Below are positions 22,338 through 36,713 of a stretch of 36,713 nt of DNA, piece after piece. The DNA is taken from assembly GCA_025765595.1 (NCBI GenBank), contig JAIVFH010000266.1:1-36713 (forward strand), given 5' to 3'. The first letter of the stretch is position 1. Each line of letters starts with the position of its first letter. The position numbers were made by a program, and so were the translations under genes. This stretch comes from Obelidium mucronatum (Eukaryota > Chytridiomycota > Chytridiomycetes > Chytridiales > Chytriomycetaceae). A model generated the notes under the pieces. The model had not been told where the DNA came from. It worked only from the letters and a program-made list of their open reading frames with translations, and searched no databases.

Positions 22338-22454
22338 TTTTTTATTCCATTCTCTTATCGTCAAAGTCAGTATAAGTGTATATTCTATTCTTTGGGAATA
22401 AATAATCAGGCAGATTGTAAATCCAACACAAAGAGGGGGAATCAACAAAAGAAA
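22303..22454. other. Promoter region of the VWD gene with T-rich tract
   Basis: Contains a run of about 27 T (about 22308-22335). It sits between the duplicated acyltransferase tail and the VWD gene start. No further feature is recognised. Confidence 0.5.
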
Positions 22455-23809
22455 ATGGTTTACTATTCCCTCCGTCTGCTGATCACCTGGACTTGTCTTC
22501 AGACACTTTATGCTGACGCTGCTGCCGTCGTTCCGATTCCTGGGCTTGTTATCAACACAGCTGATCAAGTGGGTTTTGAGCCTTGTGTGGATTTCCTTTT
22601 TTTTTATTCATTCACCAAGTCAAATGTAATCAGATCTATCGGTTAAGCGCAACCGACCAACCGGGAACGCCTATCGGATTAAAACTCCCCGACAAGTTGG
22701 ACCCACAGTATGCAAATTACACTGAAGCGTGGGTACTGCTATGGTTTGGATCTGTCGAGAGCCACGACTTTACACCAGGAGAAGAGTTTGTTCCCGCCGA
22801 TTCATTGGTTGCAACCAATAATGGAATCGTTTGTGATAACGTTGCTTTGAACGTAACCGTTCCCTTTTTTTTTTTTTTTTTGTATTTTATGGAGCATCCT
22901 CGGTTTTTACTCCCCCTCTTTCACAGTTCAAAAGCTCTGAAAAAACCTTCAAACAAACAAACTGCTACGGAATCGGAATGCAAGGATCCAAAGGCGGTGA
23001 AATCTACACCTCCATCCCAACCCTCATCCTCCTCTGCAACACCGCCGAAAACACAGCCCAACAAATCATTACAAAGATCCCCGTCGTGTACACCATCGCA
23101 GGGACCAGTGGCTCAGTGTCTACCGGGGATCCCCATTTCTACACACCCGATGGGAATTATTTCGATTATCAGGATTTGGGTTGGATGTGGCTGTTTCGGT
23201 CCAAATATTATGGCGTTTTCGTGCAGACGAGGCAGTATAGTTGTAGTAATTATGTTACGTGTATGGATACGGTTGTGGTACAGTATGAGGATACGGTGGT
23301 TGTTGTTGCGCCGTGGAATGCAGTCAAGAATCCGAATGGGCCTGGTTATACAATGGTAAAAAAAAAAAAAAAAAAAAAAAACAGTCCCCGTTCTCCTTCT
23401 TGCTGCTCCATTTTTTTTATTTTGTATTGCGTGTGGTTTGACGACTCCTCCTCCCTTCACTCAACACCTAGCCGTTTGGAAAAGACAAGAGCCAAGTCGC
23501 AGTATACACCTACGCGCTCCCAAACCAACACGGTTTCAACGTGAACCTTCGCTTCGACAACGGATTCGCTATTACAATCACAAACTATTTTTGGTTCGGG
23601 AAAAGCTGGTACATGGTTGTGAATAATGTATTCCCACCAAACTTTCGCAAAAAGAAGGATGGAAGTGCTTTGACGGGTGGGCTTGTTGGGCAGATTGATG
23701 GGAATCCGGGGAATGATTTTATAGCAGATCCGACAGAGGTTTGTTGTTTATCTTTAAAAAAAAAAAAAAAAAAAGCACGAAAGTTATAAGTCGTTTTTTT
23801 TTAAAACTC

Positions 23810-23840
<31 letters not shown>

Positions 23841-25244
23841 CTTCAAAGTATGGATTAGAACAATATGCCAAGCCAGTTATCACTGCGTAAGAGGAATTTT
23901 GCTTTTTTTTTTTTGTAATTTTTTACCGGTTTTTTTAATACATTCTCATCTTGTCTGTAAGTCCCACAAATCCAGCAAAAGGTAAGCCCCTGCTCTATCT
24001 CTCTCTCTCTTTTCTATATATCATGTATTTTTAACTTGGTTTGCTCTTTTGTTTGTCCGTAAAGGATTATACTCATTTTCTCAGCAAGCGATTCTGTTTG
24101 GAGAAAGTCAACGGGTTGGTGCAGGAGATATTCTATTTGAAAGATGCTTGAATGCCGCCGATGGAGCTCCTGTATCTTCTTCAAAGTGTCTGTTTCAAAC
24201 GAGAAAGTATGTTTATGTTTTTTTTTGTCAACTTTCTCAATTACTGAACTTCCATTTCTGCCGCCAATAATGTTACAGAGCGGGATCGGACGTTGGCACC
24301 AGAGCAAAAACCCATGCTGTAAGCTTAAAACAAAAATATTCCTTGATTTTGTTTTTAAAAAATGCTTTTATTTTTGCCAAAAGCCACCAGCAGGCTGGAC
24401 CACCATCCCCCTCGAAAAAATCCCCACCACCGGAATCCCACCCTCCCAAATCCCTTTACTAGACGCCTGCACATTCAAAACCCCCGCCTACACTCGATTC
24501 ACAAACTCTTCCTGCCCCCACCAAAAATACAACACCCGCGACACCCCCCCACCACCCTCCGACCAATTCAAAAAAGACGCTCGAGAAGCATGCGTGAATT
24601 CAATAGACCCCACAACGTGTCCATACGTGGATGCAGCCGCTTTCATTGAAGGATGCACAAACGATGCGATTTTGACGTTTAGTTTGGATATCGTTGAATC
24701 GCATCGTCTTAGTTTTGCGCAGACTTGTCAATTGGCGACTGCGAATCATGAAGTGAATACGGGTGTGGCGGCTGCTGAACAGGAAGCTGCTATTCTCGCG
24801 AGACGCGGCAACAACAACAAGAACAAGAACAACAAGAATAAGAAGAAGGGGGCGAAAAAGTCACACCCCGTTACGGATCTCCGGTCTCAAAGCAAATACG
24901 TTCCCAAAAAAGCGAAAGGCAAGATTCATGGGAAAGATGGAAGTGAAGTGGATTTGGAAGATGTTAAAAAGAGGGCTGAGAAAATCAAAAAGGAGAATGG
25001 GTATGGACATAATACTTGTCCTCGCGATTGTAATGGTCGTGGGACGTGTACTCCAATGGGATGCGCTTGTCAACCGCCTTATACGGGGCCATCTTGTAAT
25101 CGTGATTTGAATCAGATTTCGAAAAAGCATGGAAGAGGTGATGTGAAGGGTGGGAAGCATGTGGCGCCTCGTGATAATGAGTCTCTCGAAAGAGATGTAG
25201 GAGTTGGCAAGAGACAACGCAGATCTTTTGACGGCGAATTATGA
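22455..25244 (+). CDS. Secreted von Willebrand factor type D protein with EGF-like module
   Basis: Nine exons (22455-22568, 22634-22852, 22927-23355, 23472-23738, 23849-23886, 23962-23981, 24065-24206, 24279-24318, 24384-25244) close in phase to 709 aa; the first donor could also lie a few codons later. A signal peptide (MVYYSLRLLITWTCLQTLYA) is followed by a domain of unknown type. A VWD module follows at about 175-400 with GDPHFYTPDGNYFDYQDLG, the canonical GDPHF start. Cys-containing segments, a Lys/Asn-rich basic linker and one EGF-like module (CPRDCNGRGTCTPMGCAC to SCNRD) end the protein. VWD domains mediate adhesion and multimer assembly in metazoa. Here an extracellular adhesive or matrix role is inferred. 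Exon 6 is only 20 nt. Its stop is 47 bp from that of the convergent kinase gene. Confidence 0.82.
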
Positions 25245-25291
25245 ACTACAATCATTAAAACGATACGTTGTTTTTTTCTTCAATGAAACTC

Positions 25292-28655
<3,364 letters not shown>

Positions 28656-28893
28656 GAGCCGCGAGTGCGAGAGAGATGCTGAAATCCAAGAGAGAATCAG
28701 AAGAGAGAGGGCCCAATTTTTTGACGATCTGGCAATCTCCACCAGAATCAATCAAGTTGAAAAATCTGTTAATTAAATTAGTTTTAATAAATATTAAGAT
28801 CAATTGAGATTTATTTTAGCTGTGAAACTGTTGCGTATGCTATCTCTACTATAAATGGGAAACTTGCAGTGAAATATTTTTAACATAGCACCA

Positions 28894-31646
28894 CTACTTT
28901 CTAATCGAATTTCTTTTGGATATGGCACCATCTTGAATGTCCGCTGACTGTCTTTTTGTGGCAATAGAAGTTCGGCCATTTGTCATTGATCCAGTTTGTG
29001 AATTAGTACCTCTTCCAGAATCAGATGCTTGCTTTTTCGCCATAATCGATCTGGATCTCAAGCCTCTGAACTCCTCCATCAAATCTTTGCGAGGAAACTC
29101 TACCAGGAATACAGTTTTGTTTGCGCCTACAGTCAGCTCAATGCATTCTTCCTGTGATTTTTTAGCCGCCATCGTTGTTTTCTCCAACACGCGAATACTA
29201 CATTCGGATAATGTGAATGTCCCGCTATATTGTCCACCAAGAATGATTAACATGTCAAGCTCCGGGATTCCGAGCATGGATGCGCTTTTCCAGAGAGAAG
29301 TTGATCTGTTTGGACGAAGGCCAATTTGAAACATGAATGCCTGGACCTCGCCGTTAAGAGCAGAATCGACACTTTCATTCATTGAGTCTGAATGGTTGGT
29401 TGTGGAGATTTTGGATCCTTCACCAGCCGCAGTGTTATGAAGCGCAGGAACAATCAAGATAACAGGAGATATGACGGCAATAATCCATGTAGCAATCGAT
29501 CCAGTGATTTTGTGCAAGCTGAAAATATTGATCGTTGCTGCTTCGAGACCAAAGCAGATTCCCTGTTAATAATTTGAGTTAACCTGATGTATTGGTTTGC
29601 TAGACTATCCGATACTTACAAGACCTAAAAGAACTGCAGCAAGGCTAACATACACCATTGCACCCACAGATTTCGACTCGCTAAACTTTGCCGCAGCCTG
29701 TCTTGTCATTTGCCCAATTAACACACACAAGAACATGATCAATCCATTGAAACCAAGGAGAACACCCATCAACGCGGTTGCTGTCGCTTCACTTCCAGCG
29801 CGAGGCCGACAAGTCCAAACATGCGTGTTGACATCCGTAAAGTCCTTGATACTTGGCTCAATGTTTCCGCGATTCACATACACAAACGCAAGAATTCCAT
29901 CCACAAAAGCCAAAATGAGAGAAATTCCAATCAGGAAATCGTCCCTGAGCATGCGTGAGCGCGCAATTCTAGGGTACTCAAAGATGAGGAAAATGCGCAA
30001 GGCCTTCAAAAAAATCATCCTATCATTGAATGGGGGTTTAGACAGTGTACTAAAAAAAATGTACCAACCCAAACACGATTCCAAATGCCACTGCAGGAAG
30101 AATAGTTTTCCCATAACACACTGACTGCGTCTCAGTAGCGGCTTGGTAAAGAAGAGTAAAGACCCCCAAAATACATCCAACCAATATGTTAACGCTACAC
30201 ATCGGAGACATGGCCTTAATACTGGGCTGGGCTCTATTCTTGATCACAAGCACAAGCAAAATAATCAGCAAAGTCACTCCAACTCCGAACAATGCGCATT
30301 GGATTGTTGTTAGTGTTCCAGGCATGAAGAATGGCGCAGGCTCCGAACAGTCGTCTTCATTGATGTTTTGGTACCCAAAATCACAAACGCATTGAACGCT
30401 GGCCTCTTGAAACGGATACGGATTATCGCACGATCCATGAACACAAGGCTTTCTATATGTCCCATCAGGCAACGGATCACAAACAGACAGCCCATAAATC
30501 TGTTGATTCCCAAAAGTAACATTGTACAAATTGGATAGAATTTCAGTAGATATGGATGTACCCGCGATCGGGATAAAACCAGCATTTGTCGCGTGTTTGG
30601 GAGTTGAGACTAGGAACCACAAGAAACGGAGCGTCCAGATGGTTGTCATAAGGTCGCTTGAAATATTTTTGGAGAGATTACAATGTTCGATACAATTGTC
30701 CATGGATAGGCTCCCTTGACGGGCATGTCAATCATGCTCAATGCCGACTTGCTGCCGTCAAGAGTGCGTACAGTTTCGGCGTCGATAGAGCTCACTGCAA
30801 TCTGACCTCCACTTGTAGACCAGCTCATAAAATCTCCGTTTGGATGCTGGATCAGTGCTGTCGTTGTCAGTGTGGGGGAGGCCAATTCAAGGTCTCTCGC
30901 TTCCATTTGGTTTAGATAGGTCATTGTATAAGAAACAGATCCAACAATAATAGCAGCCGAAGCAGTTGTAGCAGCTGCAAAAGAGTTCTTCATTGTAAGC
31001 TTGAACCCCTTCGCCAAAAAGGGGGAGTTTGCATATCCAGTAGAAGCATCCATCAACGCCAGACCGCGGAAACATGTTCTGACTTGTACCCGAACTTGCA
31101 CTTCTTGTGACCACCATTAAAGTTTGACTAATATTGGCCAGGAATGGGTTATCCTTGACAAGGGCTGGATCATTCCATTTTGTGATTGTCCCATCAAAAA
31201 TTCTTGGGAGAACCGTTCGTGACAACTTGACATTTTGGCTGACCCCCGGCAAGTTGTATGAGATCCCGATTCCACCAGCGATGGCGGGTAACGCGACGAG
31301 AGTGGTTCCATTGGGTTGGGCAATGTTGATGGCGACATCACTACCTCCAAAATTGAATAATCCAGAATACGCGTTTTTCTGCCCAGTTGTAGAATCAGAA
31401 ACTGCATAAGCAAAAGATGCAATGTCGGCATTATAGAGATTGTTGAACTCTGCGACAGCAGCAAGGTAAGCAGGTGCTGGGAAAGATGCACCACCAGAAG
31501 TGATCGTCACTGTCAGATTTGACGGGGATTTAAAAAACGCTGCAATGGAGCCGAAACTGTTGCAATTAAAGCGCCGAGTAAACGCAGTTACCTTTCTCTG
31601 CTTCAATCAAGGCGCCAAGAGCGATCAAACACGCTGCTGCTATCAT
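28894..31646 (-). CDS. PstS-like domain / EGF-like / class C 7TM receptor, copy 2
   Basis: Four exons (31646-31592, 31539-30069, 30019-29620, 29562-28894), about 846 aa. Signal peptide MIAAACLIALGALIEA. The PstS-type domain (about 29-370) has GGASFPAPAY, SDSTTGQ (66-72), NFGGSDVAI (Asp86) and VTRSASSGTSQ (Arg164, SGT 168-170). These correspond to the Thr/Phe, Ser, Asp and Arg...SGT phosphate contacts of bacterial PstS. An EGF-like segment (CDPLPDGTYRKPCVHGSC to CVCDFGY) leads to seven predicted TM spans with GABA-B-like NINILVGCILGVF-type and SESKSVGAMVYVS signatures. TM7 is GICFGLEAATINIFSLHK onward. The ~170-residue cytosolic tail contains a beta-rich stretch ending in an acidic helix that could be PH-like. 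Two one-base shifts versus copy 1 interrupt exon 2 (about 31066-31076 surplus, about 30655-30672 deficit), with net zero. All splice sites are canonical. Confidence 0.8.
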
Positions 31647-31746
31647 ACTTCGACGATTTTTTCAATTGCAGATCTCTGTCATTTGACAATCCACAGATGG
31701 TATGGCAGCTCCTTTTCCTTCCACAGCTTTTATATATTTAATTCTT

Positions 31747-33654
31747 TTAATCTGTCTTCTCTTTCGATTCTGTCTCCTTTTTGACCCAAAACATCCACCA
31801 CTGCCTCTTCCTGCCTTTCGCATCAATTCCTTGCAATTTCTTACAAATCAAGTTAAATACTGTCCCAAAATAAAGCGCCACAATGGTACAGGACATGGTG
31901 ATCACATTATAAGGCATACTAAAATCTGGCGTTGGAAGTGCAATCAAGAGAATCTCACTGTAAATTCGAGACGTGGAGGAATCATTATCGTCGTGGTGAA
32001 GCGTCAAAAGTGCGGGACCAATATCAAATCCACGGTTCGCGTCAGGCGGGTGTTCGGTATACTTGATGAACGCACGGTCAAATTCATAGTGAAATGTTGT
32101 GACGCTGTTCGATGGGAGAACGGTACTGATTTCAATGATGGAAGGGCGGAGACGCGGAATGCTTGGTTGGTATCGCTGAGTTATATTCAGAGTAAAGGGA
32201 GCTACTTCCAGATCACCGATAGGTGCCGTTGTGGTCTTGAGAGTGTGGAGGTAGAGATGAAGGTACCACGGGATCACTTCAAGAAGAGTAACTTTTTGTG
32301 GCTTATTTTGGTTGTTGTTGATGCGAATATTGATTCCACCTCGCTCCCGCCCGTATCCTGTCAAGTGGCGATGGATTTGGACAGGCGGTGTTGGTTTCGA
32401 TAATCGATTTGGAGCTGAATTTGAATGTACAACCCCAAATCCAAGTTTTTTCCCTGAAATGAGAAGATGCCGCATCAGAGTGATACCAACAAAGGAGGAA
32501 ATAGGTCCTTAGGCGAAAGAAAAGTAAAAGCCTCACCCAATTCCAGAGAAATCTTATACAGGCCTTCACGAACTTTGAGGGGACTCACGTCGCCAGTGAA
32601 TGTGAATCCAGAGCTGCTTGCAGGTAATTCCAAAACAATATCTGTCCCATCTAAATCCAGAGGACACAATCCTGAAATCTCGCGATCAAATAAGAACTTG
32701 AGAGACCAATTGATATTTCGTTCATGACCTTTGCGCACAGGATCCAGCACTACAATAAGCTCTTGTACAATCTTGATGTCACAAGTAGACGGGGTTGGGC
32801 ATGTTCTTTGCAGTTTGACACGCATTGAGTGGTAATCTGCATCATATAGACTATACGCATTAAAGAGCGTGGCGATACCAGCCTGTTGGATATCAATGAG
32901 TAAATATGCTTGGCACAGCGTTGGATTTTGACTGGGGCATACCTTCGTAGAGCATGGTAATAGCTTTGCCCAAGGAGTCAAGTTCTCTGTGCACGTTATT
33001 TCTCGCGGAAGAGTAGCATATCGCAGCCAATTCGAATCTATCTTTTGTTTTTAGCAGCTGTCCCAGTTTTTCAGTGTGGTACACCTACCAGGATCAACAC
33101 CGTTAACGCGTAGTGATTCCTTAGGTTCGGCCGATACTTTTGGTGTAATAAAGTTCATTGATGCGCAGAAAGTGCCAGCCAGAGCATTAGTGAGCCCGGT
33201 CCATCGCAAATCGGGGTCTGACGAGTTGAGGGATGAAAGCGGATCAATCTCGTTGCTAGCGACAACTGCTCAGCAAAACAAGCAAATGTAACTACAAAGC
33301 GGCTTACGTAAGCCACGCCCACAGCACGAGGCCAGGCGGAAGACATTCGCTGGCGAGGCCAAGACCCACACAGGCGCCTGCTTTTCCCTGCGAAAAGCCA
33401 AAGTCGATGTGCGCAACTCCGAATTCATTCGCAATTGCAGCCAGCGGGTGATACAAGGACGACGACGGGGATGCAGCGGCCTGTGTGGGAAGAGTTGGCG
33501 TTGACATTGAAAACAAACAAGTCCAACAAACCGCTTGCTGAAATGAAAACACTGCGGCTACTTTTCCATCGAGACTCTGCTTCAGCGCGAGTTGCTCGTG
33601 GTAAGTGCTCTGCGCTGCAACAGCAACGGCACTCAAGAGTGCAGCGGTTAGCAT
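31747..33654 (-). CDS. GPI16: PIG-T / Gpi16, GPI transamidase subunit
   Basis: Subunit of the ER complex that attaches GPI anchors to proteins. Exons 33654-33532, 33480-33308, about 33265-33089, 33037-32943, 32882-32537 and 32453-31747, roughly 540 aa. A signal peptide (MLTAALLSAVAVAAQ) precedes an N-terminal region with HIDFGFSQG and LVLWAWL, matching PIG-T HLSFTQG and ELWVWF. Further matches are ALAGTFCASMNFI, RYATLPREITCTENLTPWAKLLPC, HLTGYGRERGG, VIPWYLHLYLHTL and the hallmark LPTPDFSMPYNVITMSCT before the C-terminal membrane span. The exon 2/3 junction (about 33308 to 33268) does not close: either acceptor leaves a one-base surplus. That points to an indel or an unrecognised splice site. 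All other joins are in phase. Confidence 0.88.
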
Positions 33655-33823
33655 TAAGTTCAAATAAAATAATCAGTTGTTATTAATGGCAAAGTTGGAC
33701 GCTCTCGGCTCGTCCAGGACCACAGTGATGAAAATAAATAGGATGAAATGAGCGTTCGAGGACGCTTGCTCTTTTGAAAGAATGGTCCAGATGTTCAGAA
33801 AGCGTGTAATATAAGTATTCAGG

Positions 33824-35704
33824 TCACAAAGCCAACATAACGGCTCTTTCATCCATGAAAAACTCCCAGCTATATGGGTTTCCTTCTCTCCCCAGCCCAC
33901 TTGCTTTGCTTCCTCCAAACGGAAGATTCAAATCCCGCACCATCCACTGGTTTACCCACACAGTTCCCACATCCAACTCTCCGCTCACTCGGATCGCACG
34001 TTTCAAATCCTGGGTCCACACACATGCACTGAGCCCGTAAATTGTGCTGTTTGCATATTCAAGAACTTGTTCTTCAGTGTCGAATGGAATAACAACCACC
34101 ACGGGCCCAAAGATTTCTTCTTGGGCGCAACGGGAAAGATGAGTGAGTCCCGTGATGATTGTTGGGCGCATGTAGTATCCATTGGCACCCTATTTTGTTA
34201 GAAAATAGTAAGATTGATCTTAATCTGGAAAACTAGGCTAAAGACTCACTTCGACAACATTGGTTACAAGAGAGCCTCCTGTCTCAATCACGCCTCCTTC
34301 TTGTTGCGCCAGAGAAACATATCCCATCACTTTCTCCAAATGAGCCTTGGAAACCAAAGCCCCAACTTGTGTTGCAGGATCGCGAGGATGTCCGACAACC
34401 AGCGCCTCAGTTCTCTTTTTGAACTCCTCCAAGAACTTTGGGTACAAGGACCGCTCCACAAAGATTCGAGACCCACACAAACAAATCTCCCCCTGGTTTC
34501 GGAAACTGCTGTTCATTGTCGTTGAAATGCACTTTTCAAAGTCTGCATCAGCGAAAACAATGTTTGCGTTCTTGCCGCCAAGTTCAAGTGAAATTTTCTT
34601 AAATTGTGGGGCACAGGCTTTGTAAATAATTTCTCCGGTTGCAGTTCCACCAGTGAAGGAAATGAGGCGGACATCCTTGTGAGAGACAAGTGGGGATCCT
34701 GCATTCACACCGGTTCCAAAAACCATGTTGACGACACCAGGAGGTAAACCAGCTTGATTAAAGATTTCTCCGAGCATATAGCATGTGACACTTGTGAATT
34801 CGCTTGGTTTCAAGACGGAAGTGCAACCAGCTATTTTTGTACGTGTTTGTAACGTTAAGGTTGAGAACAAAAATAGGAACACACTTACATGCGATGGCTG
34901 GGGCAAGCTTCCAAGTGGCAAGATATAACGGCAAGTTCCATGGTGAAATAAGGCCAGCCACACCCGCAGGATACTTTTGAACGTAATTCAAGCTGATTCC
35001 ATCCAATTCTGTCTTCTTGTCTTCCATATGCAAAATCGCAGTGGCAAAGAATCGAAAATTATGACAAGCTCTAAAAAAATGCTTGTGGTGTCAGTTGAAT
35101 TAGGTGACGTGCAATAGCTGTGTCTAAAGTCGTATTCGGAAGATATCGGATGTCGCCCAAACTCAAACTTGTCAAACATAAGCACTTTCTATGCCATTCC
35201 CTGAATGTATAAACACTCTCTCAAACAGATTTGCCATCGCAGGCCCATAAGGAATCTCACCTTGGAATATCAACCATTTTGGCAAGAGAGACGGGCTTTC
35301 CCTGGTCTCTAGATTCCGCCTCGGCAAATTCGTCCAAGCGTTCTTCAATCAAAGAGGCGATTTTAAGCAGGATCTTTGAGCGCTCTTCCCGTGTTGTTTT
35401 TGACCAAGTCTTGAAGGCTCTTTTGGCCGCAGCCACAGCAAGATCAACATCGGCAGCGGTCGAGTCTTGGTTTTTGCAATCGCAGTCAGTTCATTGCATC
35501 GACTAGATACAAGCGAAAGTAAAGGGGATAATACCTGGCACGAGGGCGTTTACGGTTCCGTCTGAAGGATTGGGGGATTCAAAGTATTCCTTGTTTGCGG
35601 GGGCGTGGAAGGAGCCGTCTGTTTGCAATTGCATAAGTTGCGTATCCGAAGAACATATTTGAATGCTAACCAATGAAGTTGGCCAGAGTGACTGGTTGGG
35701 TCAT
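33824..35704 (-). CDS. NAD(P)-dependent aldehyde dehydrogenase, ALDH8-like
   Basis: Six exons (35704-35671, 35618-35535, 35465-35261, 35070-34889, 34830-34250, 34189-33824) splice in phase to 444 aa, a little short of ALDH8A1 (487). The N-terminus ANFIDGSFHAP, the Rossmann-region LISPWNLPLYLATWKLAPA, KPSEFTSVT, FTGGTATGE, the catalytic-Glu motif LELGGKN, the catalytic-Cys motif QGEICLCGSR and EEIFGPVV...LPFGGSKASGLGRE are all intact. The GEICLC and SPWNLPLY forms are those of the 2-aminomuconate/hydroxymuconic semialdehyde dehydrogenase group. That would place it in tryptophan-kynurenine or aromatic catabolism, though substrate choice is inference. No targeting peptide or membrane segment, so probably cytosolic. 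It is 169 bp from PIG-T on the same strand. Confidence 0.9.
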
Positions 35705-35801
35705 TTAATATTATTTTGAGGTGATTATTTTGACCAATCGATAAAAGTGGTTTTGATTTTATTGTAGTCTCTATCACCGAATCAGAATATCGATGGAAAA
35801 G

Positions 35802-36713
35802 TTATGGTAGTTTTATCTTTGCCCATACAATACAAGGGTATCCATAAAATCCCCCATTTGTCCAGTACTCCCTCCATCCAATTTTCAATAATTGTTCTCT
35901 TTGCCTCACACCGTACAATCCTTTCCCGTCAGGGTCAGAATCTTCAAATGATACAAAAGCAATGCTCTCCAGCCGCGGCAGAATATCAACAAGTCCCTCA
36001 AAGTATATGTCATCCATCATTCTGTCCAACCCCAAAAACTCAATCTTAACCAAGGCTGGGAAGTCAAGTAAACACTTGAATGAAAATGACGTGAGGGAAA
36101 GAATTCTCCAACACAGAGTTTTGCCTGCTTCAACAGTCTGCAGCAATTTCGTAGTATTAACCGGATTCTCAAACTCATCAGCAGGTATATCCATCGATCG
36201 AATGTAGAATCCACGTGCTCGCAACAACTTGATACACTTTTCAAATGTATCTTCTCCGGAATAATACCCAAAATATCCTTCTGCATCGGGTTGTAGGTAC
36301 ACATCAATTGTTTTGGAAGCAGTGGCAGAACACTCTCCAAATATTGAACACTGTGACATTGAACTTTTGCTGCACCACCATATCGAGATAGCAAATGAGT
36401 CAGGCGAGATACTGGCACCAAATGCTTGCCACTTATTGGAATTGGATTTCCCACACGACAACACCATTCACATAATGTGAATCTTCTTTCCATACGACAG
36501 GAAACCAAAAAGATGGCCAAATTTGATTTGGTCTCATTTAAATGCTATTCCTACATCGTAAATTGCTGCGGATATGTGTTTTAGGGCTGGTATAGTGTGG
36601 CAGAGGAAGATCACACACTTGGAGGAGGAAACAAATTCAACGATTCGATTCAGAACTTCAAGCGGAAGTAATTGTATACTTGAGCGATGTTGGGCATTTC
36701 TGTTGACAATGTC
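35802..36713 (-). CDS. F-box-like protein, partial at the window edge
   Basis: The reading frame enters from the right edge as SIQLLPLEVLNRIVEFV, an F-box-type start, and runs to a stop near 36540. A second frame from there carries VSRLTHLLSRYGG and QYLESVLPLLPK. A third, from about 36320 to the stop at 35802, carries IDVYLQPDAEGYFGYYSGED, FPALVKIEFLGLDRM and LVDILPRLESIAFVSF, whose leucine spacing recalls LRR-like repeats after an F-box. The first switch could be an intron (GT at about 36563). The second, near an A4 run at about 36312-36318, looks like a one-base deletion. Such proteins often recruit substrates to SCF ubiquitin ligases. The start is outside the window or at its edge. Confidence 0.45.

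Overview
The window looks like nuclear DNA of an early-diverging zoosporic fungus, most likely a chytrid. It is gene-dense (often 50-350 bp between genes). Genes are split by short GT-AG introns (39 to about 110 nt, one of 656 nt), many carrying long homopolymers. The gene set combines fungal wall biology (GT71/MNN1 mannosyltransferase, CBM5/12 chitin-binding modules) with class C GPCRs, which Dikarya lack. The genus is not determined. Exon limits were read by hand; most genes close in phase at every junction, and those that do not are flagged.

Layout. 1-1.7 kb: repeat-rich, gene-poor DNA with 54-bp and 75-bp direct repeats, an 18-bp inverted repeat, a minisatellite and an unidentified coding-like fragment. 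1.7-3.8 kb: a GT71 mannosyltransferase (-) with a broken copy of its 3' end beside it. 4.3-8.7 kb: a seven-exon secreted chitin-binding mucin-like protein (-). 9.1-12.2 kb: Rix7/NVL-type AAA ATPase (-). 12.2-14.5 kb: PstS-domain/7TM receptor copy 1 (-). 14.9-17.0 kb: acidic coiled-coil protein, perhaps Sds3-like (+). 17.3-18.1 kb: UBC9 SUMO-conjugating enzyme (-). 18.2-20.3 kb: unknown multipass membrane protein (-) whose large intron holds about 17 copies of a GC-rich palindrome. 20.4-21.8 kb: lysophospholipid acyltransferase (+), followed by a tandem copy of its 3' end. 22.5-25.2 kb: secreted VWD/EGF protein (+). 25.3-28.7 kb: CAMK-group kinase (-). 28.9-31.6 kb: PstS-domain/7TM receptor copy 2 (-). 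31.7-33.7 kb: PIG-T/Gpi16 (-). 33.8-35.7 kb: ALDH8-like aldehyde dehydrogenase (-). 35.8 kb to the right edge: F-box-like gene, cut by the window.

The most interesting content is the receptor pair: a complete bacterial PstS-type phosphate-binding domain, with the phosphate-contact residues recognisable, joined through an EGF-like segment to a GABA-B-like class C 7TM bundle. This suggests an inorganic-phosphate-sensing (or related anion-sensing) GPCR. Both copies contain single-base frame breaks, and copy 1 also lacks an AG acceptor before its TM7 exon, so their integrity needs checking. The genes do not form an operon. They fall loosely into cell surface and secretion (GT71, PIG-T, CBM and VWD proteins), sensing and signalling (two receptors, kinase) and housekeeping (Rix7, UBC9, acyltransferase, ALDH).
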